Positions 26,905 to 37,224 of a stretch of 64,000 nucleotides of DNA are shown here, one piece after another. Numbering within the stretch: position 1 is the first letter of the stretch; the number at the start of each line of letters is the position of its first letter. The notes under the pieces were generated by a model. That model was not told where the DNA came from. It ran no database searches and saw only the letters and a program-made list of their open reading frames with translations. The position numbers and the translations under genes are program-made. The DNA lies in assembly GCA_944328445.1 (NCBI GenBank), contig CALVHO010000005.1, forward strand, positions 40,381 to 104,380, in the 5' to 3' direction. The DNA is from an uncultured Clostridia bacterium (GTDB taxonomy: Bacteria > Bacillota > Clostridia > Christensenellales > Borkfalkiaceae).

Positions 26905-26949
26905 CCGCCCCGCTTTTGCCTTTCGGCAAAAGCGGGGCGGCTCTTTTTT
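26905..26949. terminator. Bidirectional terminator between the Nudix gene and galE
   Basis: A 16-bp perfect stem CCGCCCCGCTTTTGCC/GGCAAAAGCGGGGCGG with a TTTC loop, followed by CTCTTTTTT on the plus strand and GTTTGTGTTTTG on the minus strand. Confidence 0.9.
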
Positions 26950-27038
26950 ACCGCTCTGTTTGTTCCGCGCGTTTTGCGGCGCCCTTGCGGCCGCGTGCCT
27001 GGCCCGATAACGGGCGGCCCGCCGCAAACGGGCGGCGC

Positions 27039-28055
27039 TTATTCGTTGTAGCCGTTGGGGTTTTTGCTCTGCCAGTTCCACTGGTCGCGGCACATCTCCT
27101 CGATGCCGAAGCGCGCGCGCCAGCCCAGCTCTTTGGCGGCCTTGTCGGAATTGGCGTAGCAGGCGGCGATGTCTCCGTCGCGGCGGGGGCAGATCTCGTA
27201 GGGCAGCTTTTTGCCGCAGGCCTTTTCAAAGGCGTGGATCATGTCGAGCACGCTGTACCCCACGCCCGTGCCGAGGTTGTACACGTGCACGCCCTTTTCG
27301 CGGCATTTTTCGATGGCGGCCACATGCCCCAGGGCCAGGTCGACGACGTGGATGTAATCGCGCACGCCCGTGCCGTCCTTGGTGGGATAGTCGTTGCCGA
27401 ACACGTTGATCTTTTTCAGCTTGCCGCTGGCCACCTGCGCCACGTAGGGCATGAGGTTGTTGGGGATGCCTTTGGGGTCCTCGCCGATGCGCCCGCTCGC
27501 GTGCGCGCCCACGGGGTTGAAGTAGCGCAGCAGCACCACGTTCCAATCCCCTTCCGCCTTAGCCAGGTCGGTCAGGATGCCTTCGAGGTAGTACTTGGTG
27601 GTGCCGTAGGGATTGGTCGTCCCTCCCGTGCGGCAGTCCTCGGTCAGGGGCAGCTTTTCGGGGGTGCCGTACACCGTGGCCGAGGAGGAGAAGACGATGT
27701 TTTTCACGCCGTGGGCGCGCATCGTTTCCAGCAGCACGATGGTGCCGCCGATGTTGTTGTCGTAATATTCGAGGGGCTTTTTGCAGCTTTCGCCCACCGC
27801 TTTGAGCCCGGCGAAGTGGATGACCCAGTCGAATTTGTTTTCCGTGAAGATGCGGTCCATCGCGGCGCGGTCGCGGATGTCGGCCTTGTAGAAGGCGAAA
27901 TCGCGCTCGGAGATCTCGCGCACGCGGCGCATGGCCTCCTCGCAGGAGTTGCAGAGGTTGTCGACGACGGCCACCTCGTAGCCGCGGGCCAGAAGTTCCA
28001 CCAGCGTATGGCTGCCGATGAAGCCGGCGCCGCCCGTCAAAAGCACTTTTTCCAT
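27039..28055 (-). CDS. galE: UDP-glucose 4-epimerase
   Basis: A 338-residue cytosolic extended-SDR enzyme interconverting UDP-galactose and UDP-glucose in the Leloir pathway. The NAD-binding [11 protein letters not shown] is at the N-terminus, the catalytic Ser lies in [10 protein letters not shown], and the Tyr/Lys pair in YGTTKYYLE. It contains the family's [17 protein letters not shown] and [11 protein letters not shown] segments, and the length is typical. Its ATG directly abuts the galT stop codon, so the two are one operon. Confidence 0.97.
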   Translation of the reverse strand: MEKVLLTGGAGFIGSHTLVELLARGYEVAVVDNLCNSCEEAMRRVREISERDFAFYKADIRDRAAMDRIFTENKFDWVIHFAGLKAVGESCKKPLEYYDNNIGGTIVLLETMRAHGVKNIVFSSSATVYGTPEKLPLTEDCRTGGTTNPYGTTKYYLEGILTDLAKAEGDWNVVLLRYFNPVGAHASGRIGEDPKGIPNNLMPYVAQVASGKLKKINVFGNDYPTKDGTGVRDYIHVVDLALGHVAAIEKCREKGVHVYNLGTGVGYSVLDMIHAFEKACGKKLPYEICPRRDGDIAACYANSDKAAKELGWRARFGIEEMCRDQWNWQSKNPNGYNE

Positions 28056-29591
28056 TTATTTCTCCTCCAAACCGAGCGCGGCCAGGAATGTCGCAAACCC
28101 TTTGCGCCCGTTATCGTCATTTTTGAACACGGCGGTGTTGCCGAGGATGCCCGCGCAGACGCGGTTCACGTACCCGCGCACGCGCTCCGCCGCCGCGGCG
28201 GGAGAAGGCGCCAAGCCCTCCCGTACCAGCTTTTCGATCATGCCCGCGTGCACGTGCAGATCGTGCGCGGGGTCGGCGAGCGCGGCGGGGTCGTAGGGCG
28301 CCTTGCCGCAGAGGATGTCCTCCACGGCGGAGAGCTGGCGTTTGAGGCGGGGCGGCAGGATGAACAGCCCCATCGCCTCGATGAGCCCGATGCCCTCACT
28401 CTTGATGTTCATGTATTCGGGATGGACGTGGAAGATGCCGTCGGGGTATTGCTCGCTCGTGCGGTTGTTGCGCAGGATCATCGAGAATATGTACGTATCC
28501 CCGCGCTTGCGGCAGATGGGCGTGACGGCGTTGTGCGGCGTATCCGCGGTGTGGCTGAGGATGTCGCAGGCGGGGCAATCGAACTTTTTCCACGTTTCGA
28601 TGACCTCGGCGGCGAAGGCGGCCACTTCGGCGCGGTCCTCGCCCTCGCACTGCACGGTGCTGTTGTACCAGTCGAGGATGCCGATGCGCAGCCCCTTGTG
28701 GCGGGCGCTGCGGAACTCTTTACCGATCTTCGCCCCGTGCATGGGCATGGGGTGCAGGCCGCCCTGGTAGTGCTCGTGGCTGAGGATGGATCCGCCCACG
28801 ATGGGCAGCGAAGCGTTGCTGCCCACGAAATAGTTGGGGAAGGCGTCGACAAAGTCGAGCAGCTTCACGGGCGTGCGCGTATCCACGTTCATGGGCACGT
28901 GCCGCTCGTTGATGACGATGCAGTGCTCGTCGTAATAGGCGTAGGGCGAATACTGCATGAACCAGCGCTCGCCGCCGAGCGTGAGCTTGACGGTGCGCAG
29001 GTTGCGCCGCGCGGGATGGGTGGCCGTGCCTTCGTACCCCTCGTTCTCCTTGCACAGCAGGCAGGCGGGGTATTTTTCGCCCTGCGGCGCTTTGAGCGCC
29101 TTGGCGATGTCCTTATTGTTCTTTTCGGGCTTGGAGAGGTTGATCGTGATCTCGAGGCGGTTGGTGCCGTCCTCGTACTCCCACTTGATGTTGCGGGCGA
29201 TGGCCGTCTTTTGGATGTAGCCGTTCTTCACGCACAGGCCGTAAAACCAGTCGCAGGCGGCGACGGCGCCCTGTTCGCGGCGCAGCCGCCAGAAGGTATC
29301 CCCCACGGCCGAAGGCAGCGGCGTGAGCATGCCGAACACCGAAACGCAGAAGCGCTCGCGCCCCTCCTCGCTGCAAAGGCCCTTGGCCACGGCAAAGTCG
29401 CCCAGCTCCTGCATGAGCGCGTCGGGCACGCTCTCGGCCGAAGCGTCATAACCGGGGTCGCCCGTGTACGCCGCTCTCTCGCCCAGGAGCGACAAGAGCA
29501 GGTTGCGCGTGTAGTCGCGGTCCTCTTCCCGCAGGTACAGGTGCGCCGCGGCATAGGCCAACAGCTTTTCCGCCAACAGTTTTCCGTCCAT
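28056..29591 (-). CDS. galT: UTP/UDP-glucose--hexose-1-phosphate uridylyltransferase, class II
   Basis: A 511-residue enzyme moving UMP to galactose 1-phosphate. It is the long Firmicutes (class II) GalT, about 490-510 residues, and not the 350-residue enterobacterial type. The active-site stretch GGSILSHEHYQGGLHPMPMH contains the HxHxQ-like histidines, and NxRHxPMN (NERHVPMN) occurs upstream of it. GGGGAGAG precedes the ATG. It is first in galT-galE; galK is not in this window. Confidence 0.94.
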   Translation of the reverse strand: MDGKLLAEKLLAYAAAHLYLREEDRDYTRNLLLSLLGERAAYTGDPGYDASAESVPDALMQELGDFAVAKGLCSEEGRERFCVSVFGMLTPLPSAVGDTFWRLRREQGAVAACDWFYGLCVKNGYIQKTAIARNIKWEYEDGTNRLEITINLSKPEKNNKDIAKALKAPQGEKYPACLLCKENEGYEGTATHPARRNLRTVKLTLGGERWFMQYSPYAYYDEHCIVINERHVPMNVDTRTPVKLLDFVDAFPNYFVGSNASLPIVGGSILSHEHYQGGLHPMPMHGAKIGKEFRSARHKGLRIGILDWYNSTVQCEGEDRAEVAAFAAEVIETWKKFDCPACDILSHTADTPHNAVTPICRKRGDTYIFSMILRNNRTSEQYPDGIFHVHPEYMNIKSEGIGLIEAMGLFILPPRLKRQLSAVEDILCGKAPYDPAALADPAHDLHVHAGMIEKLVREGLAPSPAAAAERVRGYVNRVCAGILGNTAVFKNDDNGRKGFATFLAALGLEEK

Positions 29592-29638
29592 TTTCTCTCC
29601 CCTTTCCGTGCGCGCGCACGGCTTTTTTACCGTCTATT

Positions 29639-29668
29639 ATTGTACAACAGCGGGCGGGCCAAAGTCAA
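29639..29668 (-). promoter_or_regulatory. Sigma-A promoter of galT-galE
   Basis: TTGACT (29663-29668), 18 bp and TACAAT (29639-29644) on the minus strand, 48 bp before the galT start. No clear operator palindrome beside it. Confidence 0.6.
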
Positions 29669-29773
29669 GCGCCGCAAACAAAACGTTTCGCTATACGGCA
29701 AACCGCTCCGAATTTCCGTTTTTTGTCACATATGAACGCACGTCCCGCCCCGCCGCGCGCGCGGCAGCAAAAC

Positions 29774-29800
29774 GCCGCCCTCCGCGGCGCGGAGGGCGGC
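29774..29800 (-). terminator. Terminator at the end of the dgt-dnaG-rpoD cluster
   Basis: A perfect 12-bp stem GCCGCCCTCCGC with a 3-base loop; on the minus strand it is followed by GTTTTG. It lies 72 bp after the zinc-ribbon gene. Confidence 0.7.
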
Positions 29801-29871
29801 GATCACATTTTCCTCACCCTCGCGGGCACGGGGCGTGCGGCAGGGTGCGTTCACGGCAAAGACGGGCGCCG

Positions 29872-30573
29872 TCACTTGCCCGTAAAGAGGATGCGGTGGC
29901 AGCTGTCGCACTCGATGAAGGTGCCGTCGGAGAGTTTGGAAAGGTCGGCGATGGACAACTCCATGCCGCACTGCGGGCAGCGGTTGCCCTGCACGCGGCA
30001 GACCACGGGATAGACCTTTTCCTTGCGCTTGGCCTTGTATTTTTCGAGGGTGGCGGCGGGCACCTTTTTGCCGAGCTCGGCGAGCTCCTTTTCGAGGGCG
30101 GCGATCTCCCCCTCGCGCGCCTTTTTCACCTCGGCATAGCGCTCCTTGTACTCCTTGTACTGGTTCTGCATGGCGATGGTCTGTTTTTTGGCCTTTTTGT
30201 ACTCGGCGGCCGTCTCCTCGATGGCCGCGGCCAGGCGGCCGATCTCCGCTTTGAGAGAGCGGAGGCTGTCAGCGATCTGGGTGGCGCTCTTTTTGTAGAA
30301 GGAGATCTCGCCCCCCTGTTCGTCCACCATCTCGTCGAGGTTGTCGTAGTCATGGATGGTGTCGGCGATCTGTGCGTATTTTTTTTGCAGCCGCTCGAAG
30401 GTGGCGCGAAGCTCGGCCGCCTTGGCGTCCAGCGCTTCCAGCCTTTCGGGCGCCTTTTCGAGGAATTTGCGCGCCGTCATGTATTTCTTGCGCTCGTCCG
30501 TGGCCGCGATCTCCTGTTCCACGGCGCGCAGCCGCCCGTCTGCCTCCTGGTAGGCAAGCAATTCTTCAATCAT
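29872..30573 (-). CDS. Coiled-coil protein with C4 zinc ribbon (DUF164/CdsZ-like)
   Basis: A 233-residue protein. Residues 1-185 are almost wholly charged heptad-like helix (a long antiparallel coiled coil). They are followed by a zinc ribbon with CPQC and CDSC knuckles about 22 residues apart. This is the DUF164 / 'C4-type zinc ribbon' family; chlamydial CdsZ is a relative. The molecular role is unsettled, with nucleic-acid or protein scaffolding suggested by the fold. It is the last gene of the dgt-dnaG-rpoD-trmK-Nif3 cluster and follows the Nif3 gene by 11 bp, with AGGAGG at its start. Confidence 0.85.
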   Translation of the reverse strand: MIEELLAYQEADGRLRAVEQEIAATDERKKYMTARKFLEKAPERLEALDAKAAELRATFERLQKKYAQIADTIHDYDNLDEMVDEQGGEISFYKKSATQIADSLRSLKAEIGRLAAAIEETAAEYKKAKKQTIAMQNQYKEYKERYAEVKKAREGEIAALEKELAELGKKVPAATLEKYKAKRKEKVYPVVCRVQGNRCPQCGMELSIADLSKLSDGTFIECDSCHRILFTGK

Positions 30574-30584
30574 TTTATACCTCC

Positions 30585-31367
30585 TCAGAGCAAAGCGTCG
30601 TCGCAAAAGAACGTGCATGGCACGCCGAGCTTGCCCTTCAAATTGTCGAATAGGATCTTGAAACCGTAATTTTCGCTCGCGTAATGGGTGAGCTGAACGA
30701 CGTTCAGCCCCGCCTCCAAGGCGTCCGCGATGAAGTTGTGTTTGATGTCCGCCGAGACGACGACGTCCGCCCCGCCGCTGCGGGCAAAGGCGAGCGCCTC
30801 GGCGTCGACGCCCGCGCCGCAGAAGGACGCGGCCGAACGCACGGTGCGCGCGGGCCCGTACAAAAAGGCGCGCGCGGTGCCGAGGGTTTTGCAAAGTTTT
30901 TCGGCAAAGGCGGAAAAGGGCTGCGCGGGCAGCGCGAACACGCGGCCGTAGCCCCCGCCTCCGAGCGGCTGGCAGGGCGGCAGCGCCCCCTGCCCGCCCG
31001 CCGCGCGGGCAAGGCTCTCGTCGATGCCGCCAGCGGCGCAGTCGAAATTGAGGTGCATGGAGATCACGCCGACGCCCTCCTTCGCCGCCCGCAGTAGGCG
31101 GGCGCCCAAGGGGTCCTCCGCGCGCAGGCTCGCGATCGGGAAAAAGATGGCGGGATGGTGGGAGACGATGAGGTTCGCCCCCGCGGCGAGAGCCGCGTCC
31201 AACGCCTTTTGGGAAAAGTCGAGGGAAAAGAGCGCACCCGTCACGGGCCCGCCCGCGTCGATGAGGATGCCGCTGTTGTCCCGCCCGCCGTAGGCGGCGA
31301 CGTAATCGTCGCTCAGCCGCTTGGGATAGAGCGCGTCGATCTTTCGGTATACGTCACGGATGTTCAT
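30585..31367 (-). CDS. Nif3-like dinuclear metal centre hexameric protein
   Basis: A 260-residue Nif3/YqfO/DUF34 protein. NLIVSHHPAIFFP near residue 65 carries the paired metal-binding histidines, and a GADVVVSADIKHN segment near residue 200 supplies more ligands. It lacks the extra central CutA-like domain of the longer YqfO forms (~370 residues). The family is linked to GTP cyclohydrolase I type 2 annotation, but its reaction is not established. It overlaps trmK by 14 bp, the same pairing as yqfN-yqfO next to sigA in Bacillus. Confidence 0.92.
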   Translation of the reverse strand: MNIRDVYRKIDALYPKRLSDDYVAAYGGRDNSGILIDAGGPVTGALFSLDFSQKALDAALAAGANLIVSHHPAIFFPIASLRAEDPLGARLLRAAKEGVGVISMHLNFDCAAGGIDESLARAAGGQGALPPCQPLGGGGYGRVFALPAQPFSAFAEKLCKTLGTARAFLYGPARTVRSAASFCGAGVDAEALAFARSGGADVVVSADIKHNFIADALEAGLNVVQLTHYASENYGFKILFDNLKGKLGVPCTFFCDDALL

Positions 31368-32052
31368 GCCGTCCTCCCCGGGCCGCGGCCAGCGCCGCTT
31401 CGGCCAGTTGCAGCCGCCGCTTAGCCGCGGGCAGCGGGCCGTTCGCCGCCGCCATGCGCGCGCCAAGGGCCGCGATCTCCCCTTCCAGGTAGCGCAAAAA
31501 GGCTGCGGAAGGCGTGAGCAGGTTGTCCCGCCCGAAGGCGAGCTCGGCCGCGCCGTACCCCTGCACAGCTCCCGCGGAAAGTTCCTCCTCTGCGGGCGCC
31601 TTGGCGGCGCGCAGGATGTGGTAGCGCTTGCGGCCTTCAAAATAGGTGTAGTCGTGCAGGATGCGGTACCCGCTCTCCAAGAGAAAGGCGCGCACCTTGG
31701 GCGCGTTTTTCATGGGCTGCAACACGAGCTGCGGCGGCAAAAAGCCCTCGCGCAGGATGGAGACGATCTCCTCCCCGCCCATGCCCGCGATGAGCACCTC
31801 GTCGCAAGGCGGCACAGCGGAAAGCCCCGCACAGCACACGCTCTGCACCCTGCCTTCTCCGATGTACGCCTGCAACAGCTTTTCGGCCTTGGCGAGGCTC
31901 TTGGCGCTGACGTCCGAAATGACCGCGCTGCGGCACAGGCCGTTTTCGAGCATGAATTGGGTGCAATAGCCGTGGTCGCAGCCCACGTCGGCAAAGCGGG
32001 CGCAGGGCGAAAGCTCGGCGCAGACCGCGGCCAGCCTGCCTGTACGCTTCAT
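31354..32052 (-). CDS. trmK: tRNA (adenine(22)-N1)-methyltransferase
   Basis: A 232-residue SAM-dependent methyltransferase that methylates N1 of A22 in Ser and Tyr tRNAs in Firmicutes. The SAM site reads FADVGCDHGYCTQFML. The next strand is VISDVSAKSLAKAEKLL, and the catalytic-region motif IAGMGGEEIV matches the GMGG of the TrmK family. A C-terminal helical part follows. The ATG lies one base after the rpoD stop, so it is co-transcribed with the sigma factor gene, the arrangement seen in Bacillus. Confidence 0.93.
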   Translation of the reverse strand: MKRTGRLAAVCAELSPCARFADVGCDHGYCTQFMLENGLCRSAVISDVSAKSLAKAEKLLQAYIGEGRVQSVCCAGLSAVPPCDEVLIAGMGGEEIVSILREGFLPPQLVLQPMKNAPKVRAFLLESGYRILHDYTYFEGRKRYHILRAAKAPAEEELSAGAVQGYGAAELAFGRDNLLTPSAAFLRYLEGEIAALGARMAAANGPLPAAKRRLQLAEAALAAARGGRHEHP

Positions 32053-32053
32053 G

Positions 32054-33109
<1,056 letters not shown>

Positions 33110-33175
33110 TCTGTTCGGTATGCCTCCGTTTCCTTAGGTATTTGTGAAAATATTTGTGAAGATAGAATTTTTCCG

Positions 33176-33299
33176 CAATTCTACACTCTACATTTTACAT
33201 TTTACATTCGGCAAAGCCTGCAATGCGATCCCTCGCCGGGCTCGGGGTGACATAAAGTTTATCCTCAATTCTACACTCTACATTTTACATTTTACATTC
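33176..33299. repeat. 34-bp duplicated AT-rich element between dnaG and rpoD
   Basis: Two identical 34-bp copies (33176-33209 and 33266-33299) are 90 bp apart. Each is built of CTACACTCTACA followed by TTTTACAT units, and a partial third copy lies at 33300-33315. The bases between include CGATCCCTCGCCGGGCTCGG and GGTGACAT, resembling interspersed repeats found in many genomes. The AT-rich content contrasts sharply with the surrounding genes. Confidence 0.85.
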
Positions 33300-33380
33300 C
33301 TTTACATTTTACATGCAAAGATCCCGCACGGGCGCCTCGCGCCGGGCCGGGGACGGCAGTACGTATTTCCCTTCATGCCT

Positions 33381-35156
33381 TTACATATTGGCGCGGCGCA
33401 GCGAAAGTTCCGCGATCTGCCGCGTGAGCATGCGCTTGCGGTGCAGGTCCGTTTCGGCGTCGCATTCGGCGCTGAGGCGGCGCAGCTGCTCGTCGATGTT
33501 CTCCCGTTCGAGGGTGCGCACGCAGTCGGCAAAGTACTGCTCGGCGCGCGTCCCTTCCAGCCTGTCCCCCAGGCTCAGATCGAGGATGGCGGCAAGTTCG
33601 GGGTTGTCCTCGTCGAAGATCTCGAACAAGGCGCTGGCGCGGACGCGCTCGCCCGCTTCACGCTTTTTCCGGATATGGTCGGCGATGAGCGCGTGCACGG
33701 GGTCGTCGAAGCGGACGGACGAAAGGTCGAAGCCGCGCGCGTACTTGGCGTCAAAGAGCAAAGACGCGAGGATGAAGCGGCAGGCCTTGCGCAGGCGGTC
33801 GGCATGGTCCTCGCGCAGGGCGGGCTCGGGCGGCTGCGACGCGGGGGCCGCGGGCGCGTTTTCGAGGTCGCGCCGCAGCGATTCATAGGTGGTGCCCGTC
33901 TTGTCCCGCAGCGCTTTGAGAAGGTCCTCGCGCACGCTCGCGCTCTCTTCCCCCGCGATCACTTTCAGCGCTTCGGCCGTGTAGGCGCGCCGCTCCTCCG
34001 TTTTGGAGAGGTCGAAGCGGCGGGAGAGCACGTCGAGCTTGAAATCGACGAGGGGCATGGCCGCATCGAGGCAGGCGCGGTAGCCCTCGGGCCCCTGCCG
34101 TTTGATGACGTCGTCGGGGTCCAGCCCCTCGGGCAGCGGCACCACGCGCACGTTGACGCCCTCGTCCCGCAAAATTTCCAGCCCGCGGACGGCGCCCTTT
34201 TGCCCCGCGAAGTCGCCGTCGTAACAGATGAACACGGTATCGGCATAGCGCTTGGCGAGGCGGGCCTGGTCCTTGGTCAGCGAGGTACCCATGCTGGCCA
34301 CCACGTTGCAAAACCCCGCCTGGAAGAGGGAGAGCGCGTCCATGTACCCCTCCACCATGATAAGGTCCGATAGCCCCGCGGCCTTTTTCAGCTTTTTCAC
34401 CTGGTTGATGTTGTACAGGTTTTTGCTCTTGTTGAATACGATGGTCTCGCGGGTGTTCTTGTATTTGGCGAAATCGGTCTTGCCCAGCACCCTGCCGCCG
34501 AAGGCGACGACGTCTCCGAGCGCGTTGATGACGGGGAAGATGAGCCTGCCGCCGAGGGCGTCCATCGGCTTGCCGTTCTTTTCGGAGAGCGCGACGGCGC
34601 CGCTGGCAAGCATGTCCTCCCGCCCGTACCCCTTGTCCTGCAAAAAGACGGGCAGGTCGCGAAAGTTGAGCGAGGCGCCCAGCCCGAATTTGCGGACGAC
34701 GGAAGAGGAGATCTTGCGGTCGAGGATGTACTGCACGTGCGCGTCGGCATGGCCGGAGTTGAGGTTGTCGAGGTAAAAGTGCGCCGTTTCGCGCAGGATC
34801 TTCAACGCGGCGTCGCGGCGGCGCTTTTCCTCGATGGTCTTTTCGGTGTCGAAATTCATCTCGGGCAGCGGAAGTTTGGCGCGCTCGGCCAAGATCTTCA
34901 CCGCGTCCATGAAATCCACGGACTCGATCTCGCGGATGAAGGTGATCACGTCTCCCGAAACGCCGCAGCCGAAGCAATGGTAAAACTGGTCGGCGGCGTT
35001 CACGGAAAAGGACGGCGTCTTTTCATGGTGAAAGGGGCAGCAAGCCCAGAAGTTTGCGCCCTTTTTTTCCAGATGAACGTAGCCGCCGATCACGTCGACG
35101 ATGTCGTTTTTGTTTTTCAGCTCCTGCAAAAAGGCAGGATCGAGACCTCTTGCCAT
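33381..35156 (-). CDS. dnaG: DNA primase
   Basis: A 591-residue primase making RNA primers at the replication fork. The CHC2 zinc finger is at about residues 39-65 (CCPFHHEKTPSFSV, then YHCFGCGVSGD). The catalytic TOPRIM core includes the MVEGYMDALSLFQAG Glu and a FICYDGDFAGQKGA DxD-like acidic motif. The C-terminal ~150 residues form the helicase-binding domain. Length matches Firmicutes DnaG (~600). It follows dgt by 60 bp and precedes rpoD. Confidence 0.97.
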   Translation of the reverse strand: MARGLDPAFLQELKNKNDIVDVIGGYVHLEKKGANFWACCPFHHEKTPSFSVNAADQFYHCFGCGVSGDVITFIREIESVDFMDAVKILAERAKLPLPEMNFDTEKTIEEKRRRDAALKILRETAHFYLDNLNSGHADAHVQYILDRKISSSVVRKFGLGASLNFRDLPVFLQDKGYGREDMLASGAVALSEKNGKPMDALGGRLIFPVINALGDVVAFGGRVLGKTDFAKYKNTRETIVFNKSKNLYNINQVKKLKKAAGLSDLIMVEGYMDALSLFQAGFCNVVASMGTSLTKDQARLAKRYADTVFICYDGDFAGQKGAVRGLEILRDEGVNVRVVPLPEGLDPDDVIKRQGPEGYRACLDAAMPLVDFKLDVLSRRFDLSKTEERRAYTAEALKVIAGEESASVREDLLKALRDKTGTTYESLRRDLENAPAAPASQPPEPALREDHADRLRKACRFILASLLFDAKYARGFDLSSVRFDDPVHALIADHIRKKREAGERVRASALFEIFDEDNPELAAILDLSLGDRLEGTRAEQYFADCVRTLERENIDEQLRRLSAECDAETDLHRKRMLTRQIAELSLRRANM

Positions 35157-35216
35157 GGCGTTCCGTTGTGCAAAGATGCACGCATTTTATCGATACGTAT
35201 GTGCGTTTTTATGACC

Positions 35217-36245
35217 TCAGCTTTCCAGCTCGCCCTGGCCGAGCGCCCAGCTGCGCGGGACGAACAGGTTGTCGAACACGGCGACGGCGAAGCGGTCCGT
35301 CATCGAAGAGAGGTAATCGCACACCGCCTCGTCCAAAGAAAAGCGCTCGGCGATGCCGCGGTAAAAGCGGGGCAGCCTGGCCGCGTCGGCGGAAAAATAC
35401 TCGTACATGGCCGAGAGCATGCGCTTGGCGCGCTCCTCCTCCCTGCGCGAGAGCGCGGTGATGTACACCTTGTCGAACATGAACGCGCGCAGGTGCTCCA
35501 AGGCGGCCGCTTCGCGTTCGCCCATGACCACGCGGTCCTGCCCGTCGCTGTTTTCGTAGATGGAAAAGATCATCGCGTTGATGCGGTCGCGCGAGGTGGC
35601 GCCCAGCACGGCGATGTCCTCCTTGGGCAGCTCGTCCTCGCGCAGCAGCCCCGCGCGCACGGCGTCCTCGATGTCGTGGTTGACGTAGGCGATGCGGTCG
35701 GCGATGGAGACGGCCTTGCACTCCAACGTGGCGGGGTGCCCGCTCTTTTTGTGGTTGAGGATGCCGTCGCGCACCTCGAAGGTGAGGTTGAGGCCCTTCC
35801 CGTCCTTTTCCAGCACGTCGACGACGCGCAAGGACTGTTCGTTGTGCGAAAAGCCGCGGGGGGAAAGGCTGTCGAGAACGCGCTCCCCCGCGTGCCCGAA
35901 CGGCGTGTGACCGAGGTCGTGCCCGAGGGCGATGGCCTCGGCGAGGTCCTCGTTGAGAGCGAGCGAGCGGGCGATGGAGCGGGCGATCTGCGAGACGTCG
36001 ATGGTGTGCGTCATGCGGGTGCGGAAGTGGTCGCCCTCGGGGGAAAAGAAGACCTGCGTCTTGTTTTTCAGCCGCAGGAAGGCCTTGCTGTAAATGATGC
36101 GGTCGCGGTCGCGCTGAAATTCGGTGCGCATGTTGCACGGCTCTTCGGCGCGCAGGCGCCCCTTGGTGTCCGCCGAGCGGCAGGCATAGGGGGAGAGGAA
36201 TTGTTCTTCGAGCGCGCGCCTGCGCGCCTTGATGGGAAGTTCCAT
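35217..36245 (-). CDS. dgt: Deoxyguanosinetriphosphate triphosphohydrolase-like HD protein
   Basis: A 342-residue HD-domain phosphohydrolase expected to cleave dNTPs to nucleoside and triphosphate. HTIDVSQIARSIARSL supplies the first His, ALGHDLGHTPFGHAGE the HD pair and further His residues, and DRIAYVNHDIEDA the last Asp. The N-terminal RDRDRIIYSKAFLRLKNKTQVF is characteristic of the family. The start at 36245 follows GGGAGG; an earlier ATG would add a basic non-family tail. dgt upstream of dnaG and rpoD is a frequent Firmicutes order. Confidence 0.93.
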   Translation of the reverse strand: MELPIKARRRALEEQFLSPYACRSADTKGRLRAEEPCNMRTEFQRDRDRIIYSKAFLRLKNKTQVFFSPEGDHFRTRMTHTIDVSQIARSIARSLALNEDLAEAIALGHDLGHTPFGHAGERVLDSLSPRGFSHNEQSLRVVDVLEKDGKGLNLTFEVRDGILNHKKSGHPATLECKAVSIADRIAYVNHDIEDAVRAGLLREDELPKEDIAVLGATSRDRINAMIFSIYENSDGQDRVVMGEREAAALEHLRAFMFDKVYITALSRREEERAKRMLSAMYEYFSADAARLPRFYRGIAERFSLDEAVCDYLSSMTDRFAVAVFDNLFVPRSWALGQGELES

Positions 36246-36510
36246 GCCGCACACCTCCCTGCCCTGCGCGCGCGGCCGCGGCGCAAAGCGGCGTTTCGTT
36301 CGTATCCGCCCGCAAAAAAGCCCGACGGAAGCGGTGCTTTTTCCGCGCGGCGGCGTTTTGACGGCGCATTTTTGCGAAGGACGCCGCAAAAACGGCGTTC
36401 CTATTATAATTTCGCCGCAAAGCGCGCTTTCCCTTTTTCTTTTGCCAAAATTTCCGCAAAAAAACCGCGGCGGCGCGCAAAAGTTGCAAAATGAGCCCGC
36501 GGCGGACCCT

Positions 36511-37224
36511 TTACATGGCAGTTCCGCCGTCGAGGCGGAGCACCTGCCCCGTGAGGTAGCGGCTTTCGGCCAAGAACAGCACGGCCGCGGCCGCCTCTTC
36601 GGGGGTGCCCGCGCGGCCGAGGGGCACGGCGCGGAAAAACTCCCGCCGCTCTTCGGGCGAGAGGTGCCCGTTCATGGCGGTATCGACGAAGCCGCAGGAG
36701 AGGCAGTTGACGCGGATGCCCGACGGCGCCAGCTCCTTGGCGCAGGCCTTGGTGAAGCCGATGAGGGCGGCCTTGGAGGCGGAATACGCGCTCTCGCAGG
36801 CGCCGCCGCACTCCCCCCAGATCGAGGAGACGTTGACGATGGCGCCGCCGCCCCGCCGCAGAAGGCGGGGCACGGCCGCGCGCGTGCACAAAAAGGCGCC
36901 GTCGGCATTGACCGAAAACACCTCGCGCCACTCGGCCAGGGTGGTATCCTGCACCTGCTTGTACAGGGCCACGCCCGCGTTGTTGACCAGGACGGACAGC
37001 CCCGGCACGGCGTTCACGGCCTCGTTGACCTGCGCCTCGCAGGTCACGTCGCAGCGCAGGGACAAGACGCCCGCCCCGGCAGCCTCGCACAAGCGGGCCG
37101 TTTCGGCCGCGCCCGCGTCGTCGTGCGCGTACAAAAAGGCGACGTCGTAGCCCGCCCGCGCGAAGGCGAGGCAGACCGCCCGCCCGATGCCGCGGGAGCC
37201 GCCCGTCACCAGCGCCGCGCTCAT
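36511..37224 (-). CDS. SDR-family oxidoreductase (FabG-like)
   Basis: A 237-residue classical short-chain dehydrogenase. TGGSRGIGRAV binds the dinucleotide, NNAG follows, the catalytic Ser is in VNVSSIWG and Tyr/Lys in YSASKAAL. The sequence is near 3-oxoacyl-ACP reductase FabG, but specificity cannot be read. Its ATG overlaps the aroK stop (ATGA), making it the last, translationally coupled gene of the shikimate operon, an unusual place for a fatty-acid enzyme. A role in quinate/shikimate or other secondary reduction is possible but unproven. Confidence 0.85.
   Translation of the reverse strand: MSAALVTGGSRGIGRAVCLAFARAGYDVAFLYAHDDAGAAETARLCEAAGAGVLSLRCDVTCEAQVNEAVNAVPGLSVLVNNAGVALYKQVQDTTLAEWREVFSVNADGAFLCTRAAVPRLLRRGGGAIVNVSSIWGECGGACESAYSASKAALIGFTKACAKELAPSGIRVNCLSCGFVDTAMNGHLSPEERREFFRAVPLGRAGTPEEAAAAVLFLAESRYLTGQVLRLDGGTAM

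Noticed and set aside
26877..29735. A ~950-codon plus-strand open frame opposite galT-galE
   Set aside because: It is a shadow frame. galE and galT motifs lie on the minus strand with ribosome sites and a promoter.
36381..36398. Terminator upstream of dgt (ACGCCG/CGGCGT hairpin)
   Set aside because: A six-bp stem without a T run, close to a TATAAT-like box; too weak to call.
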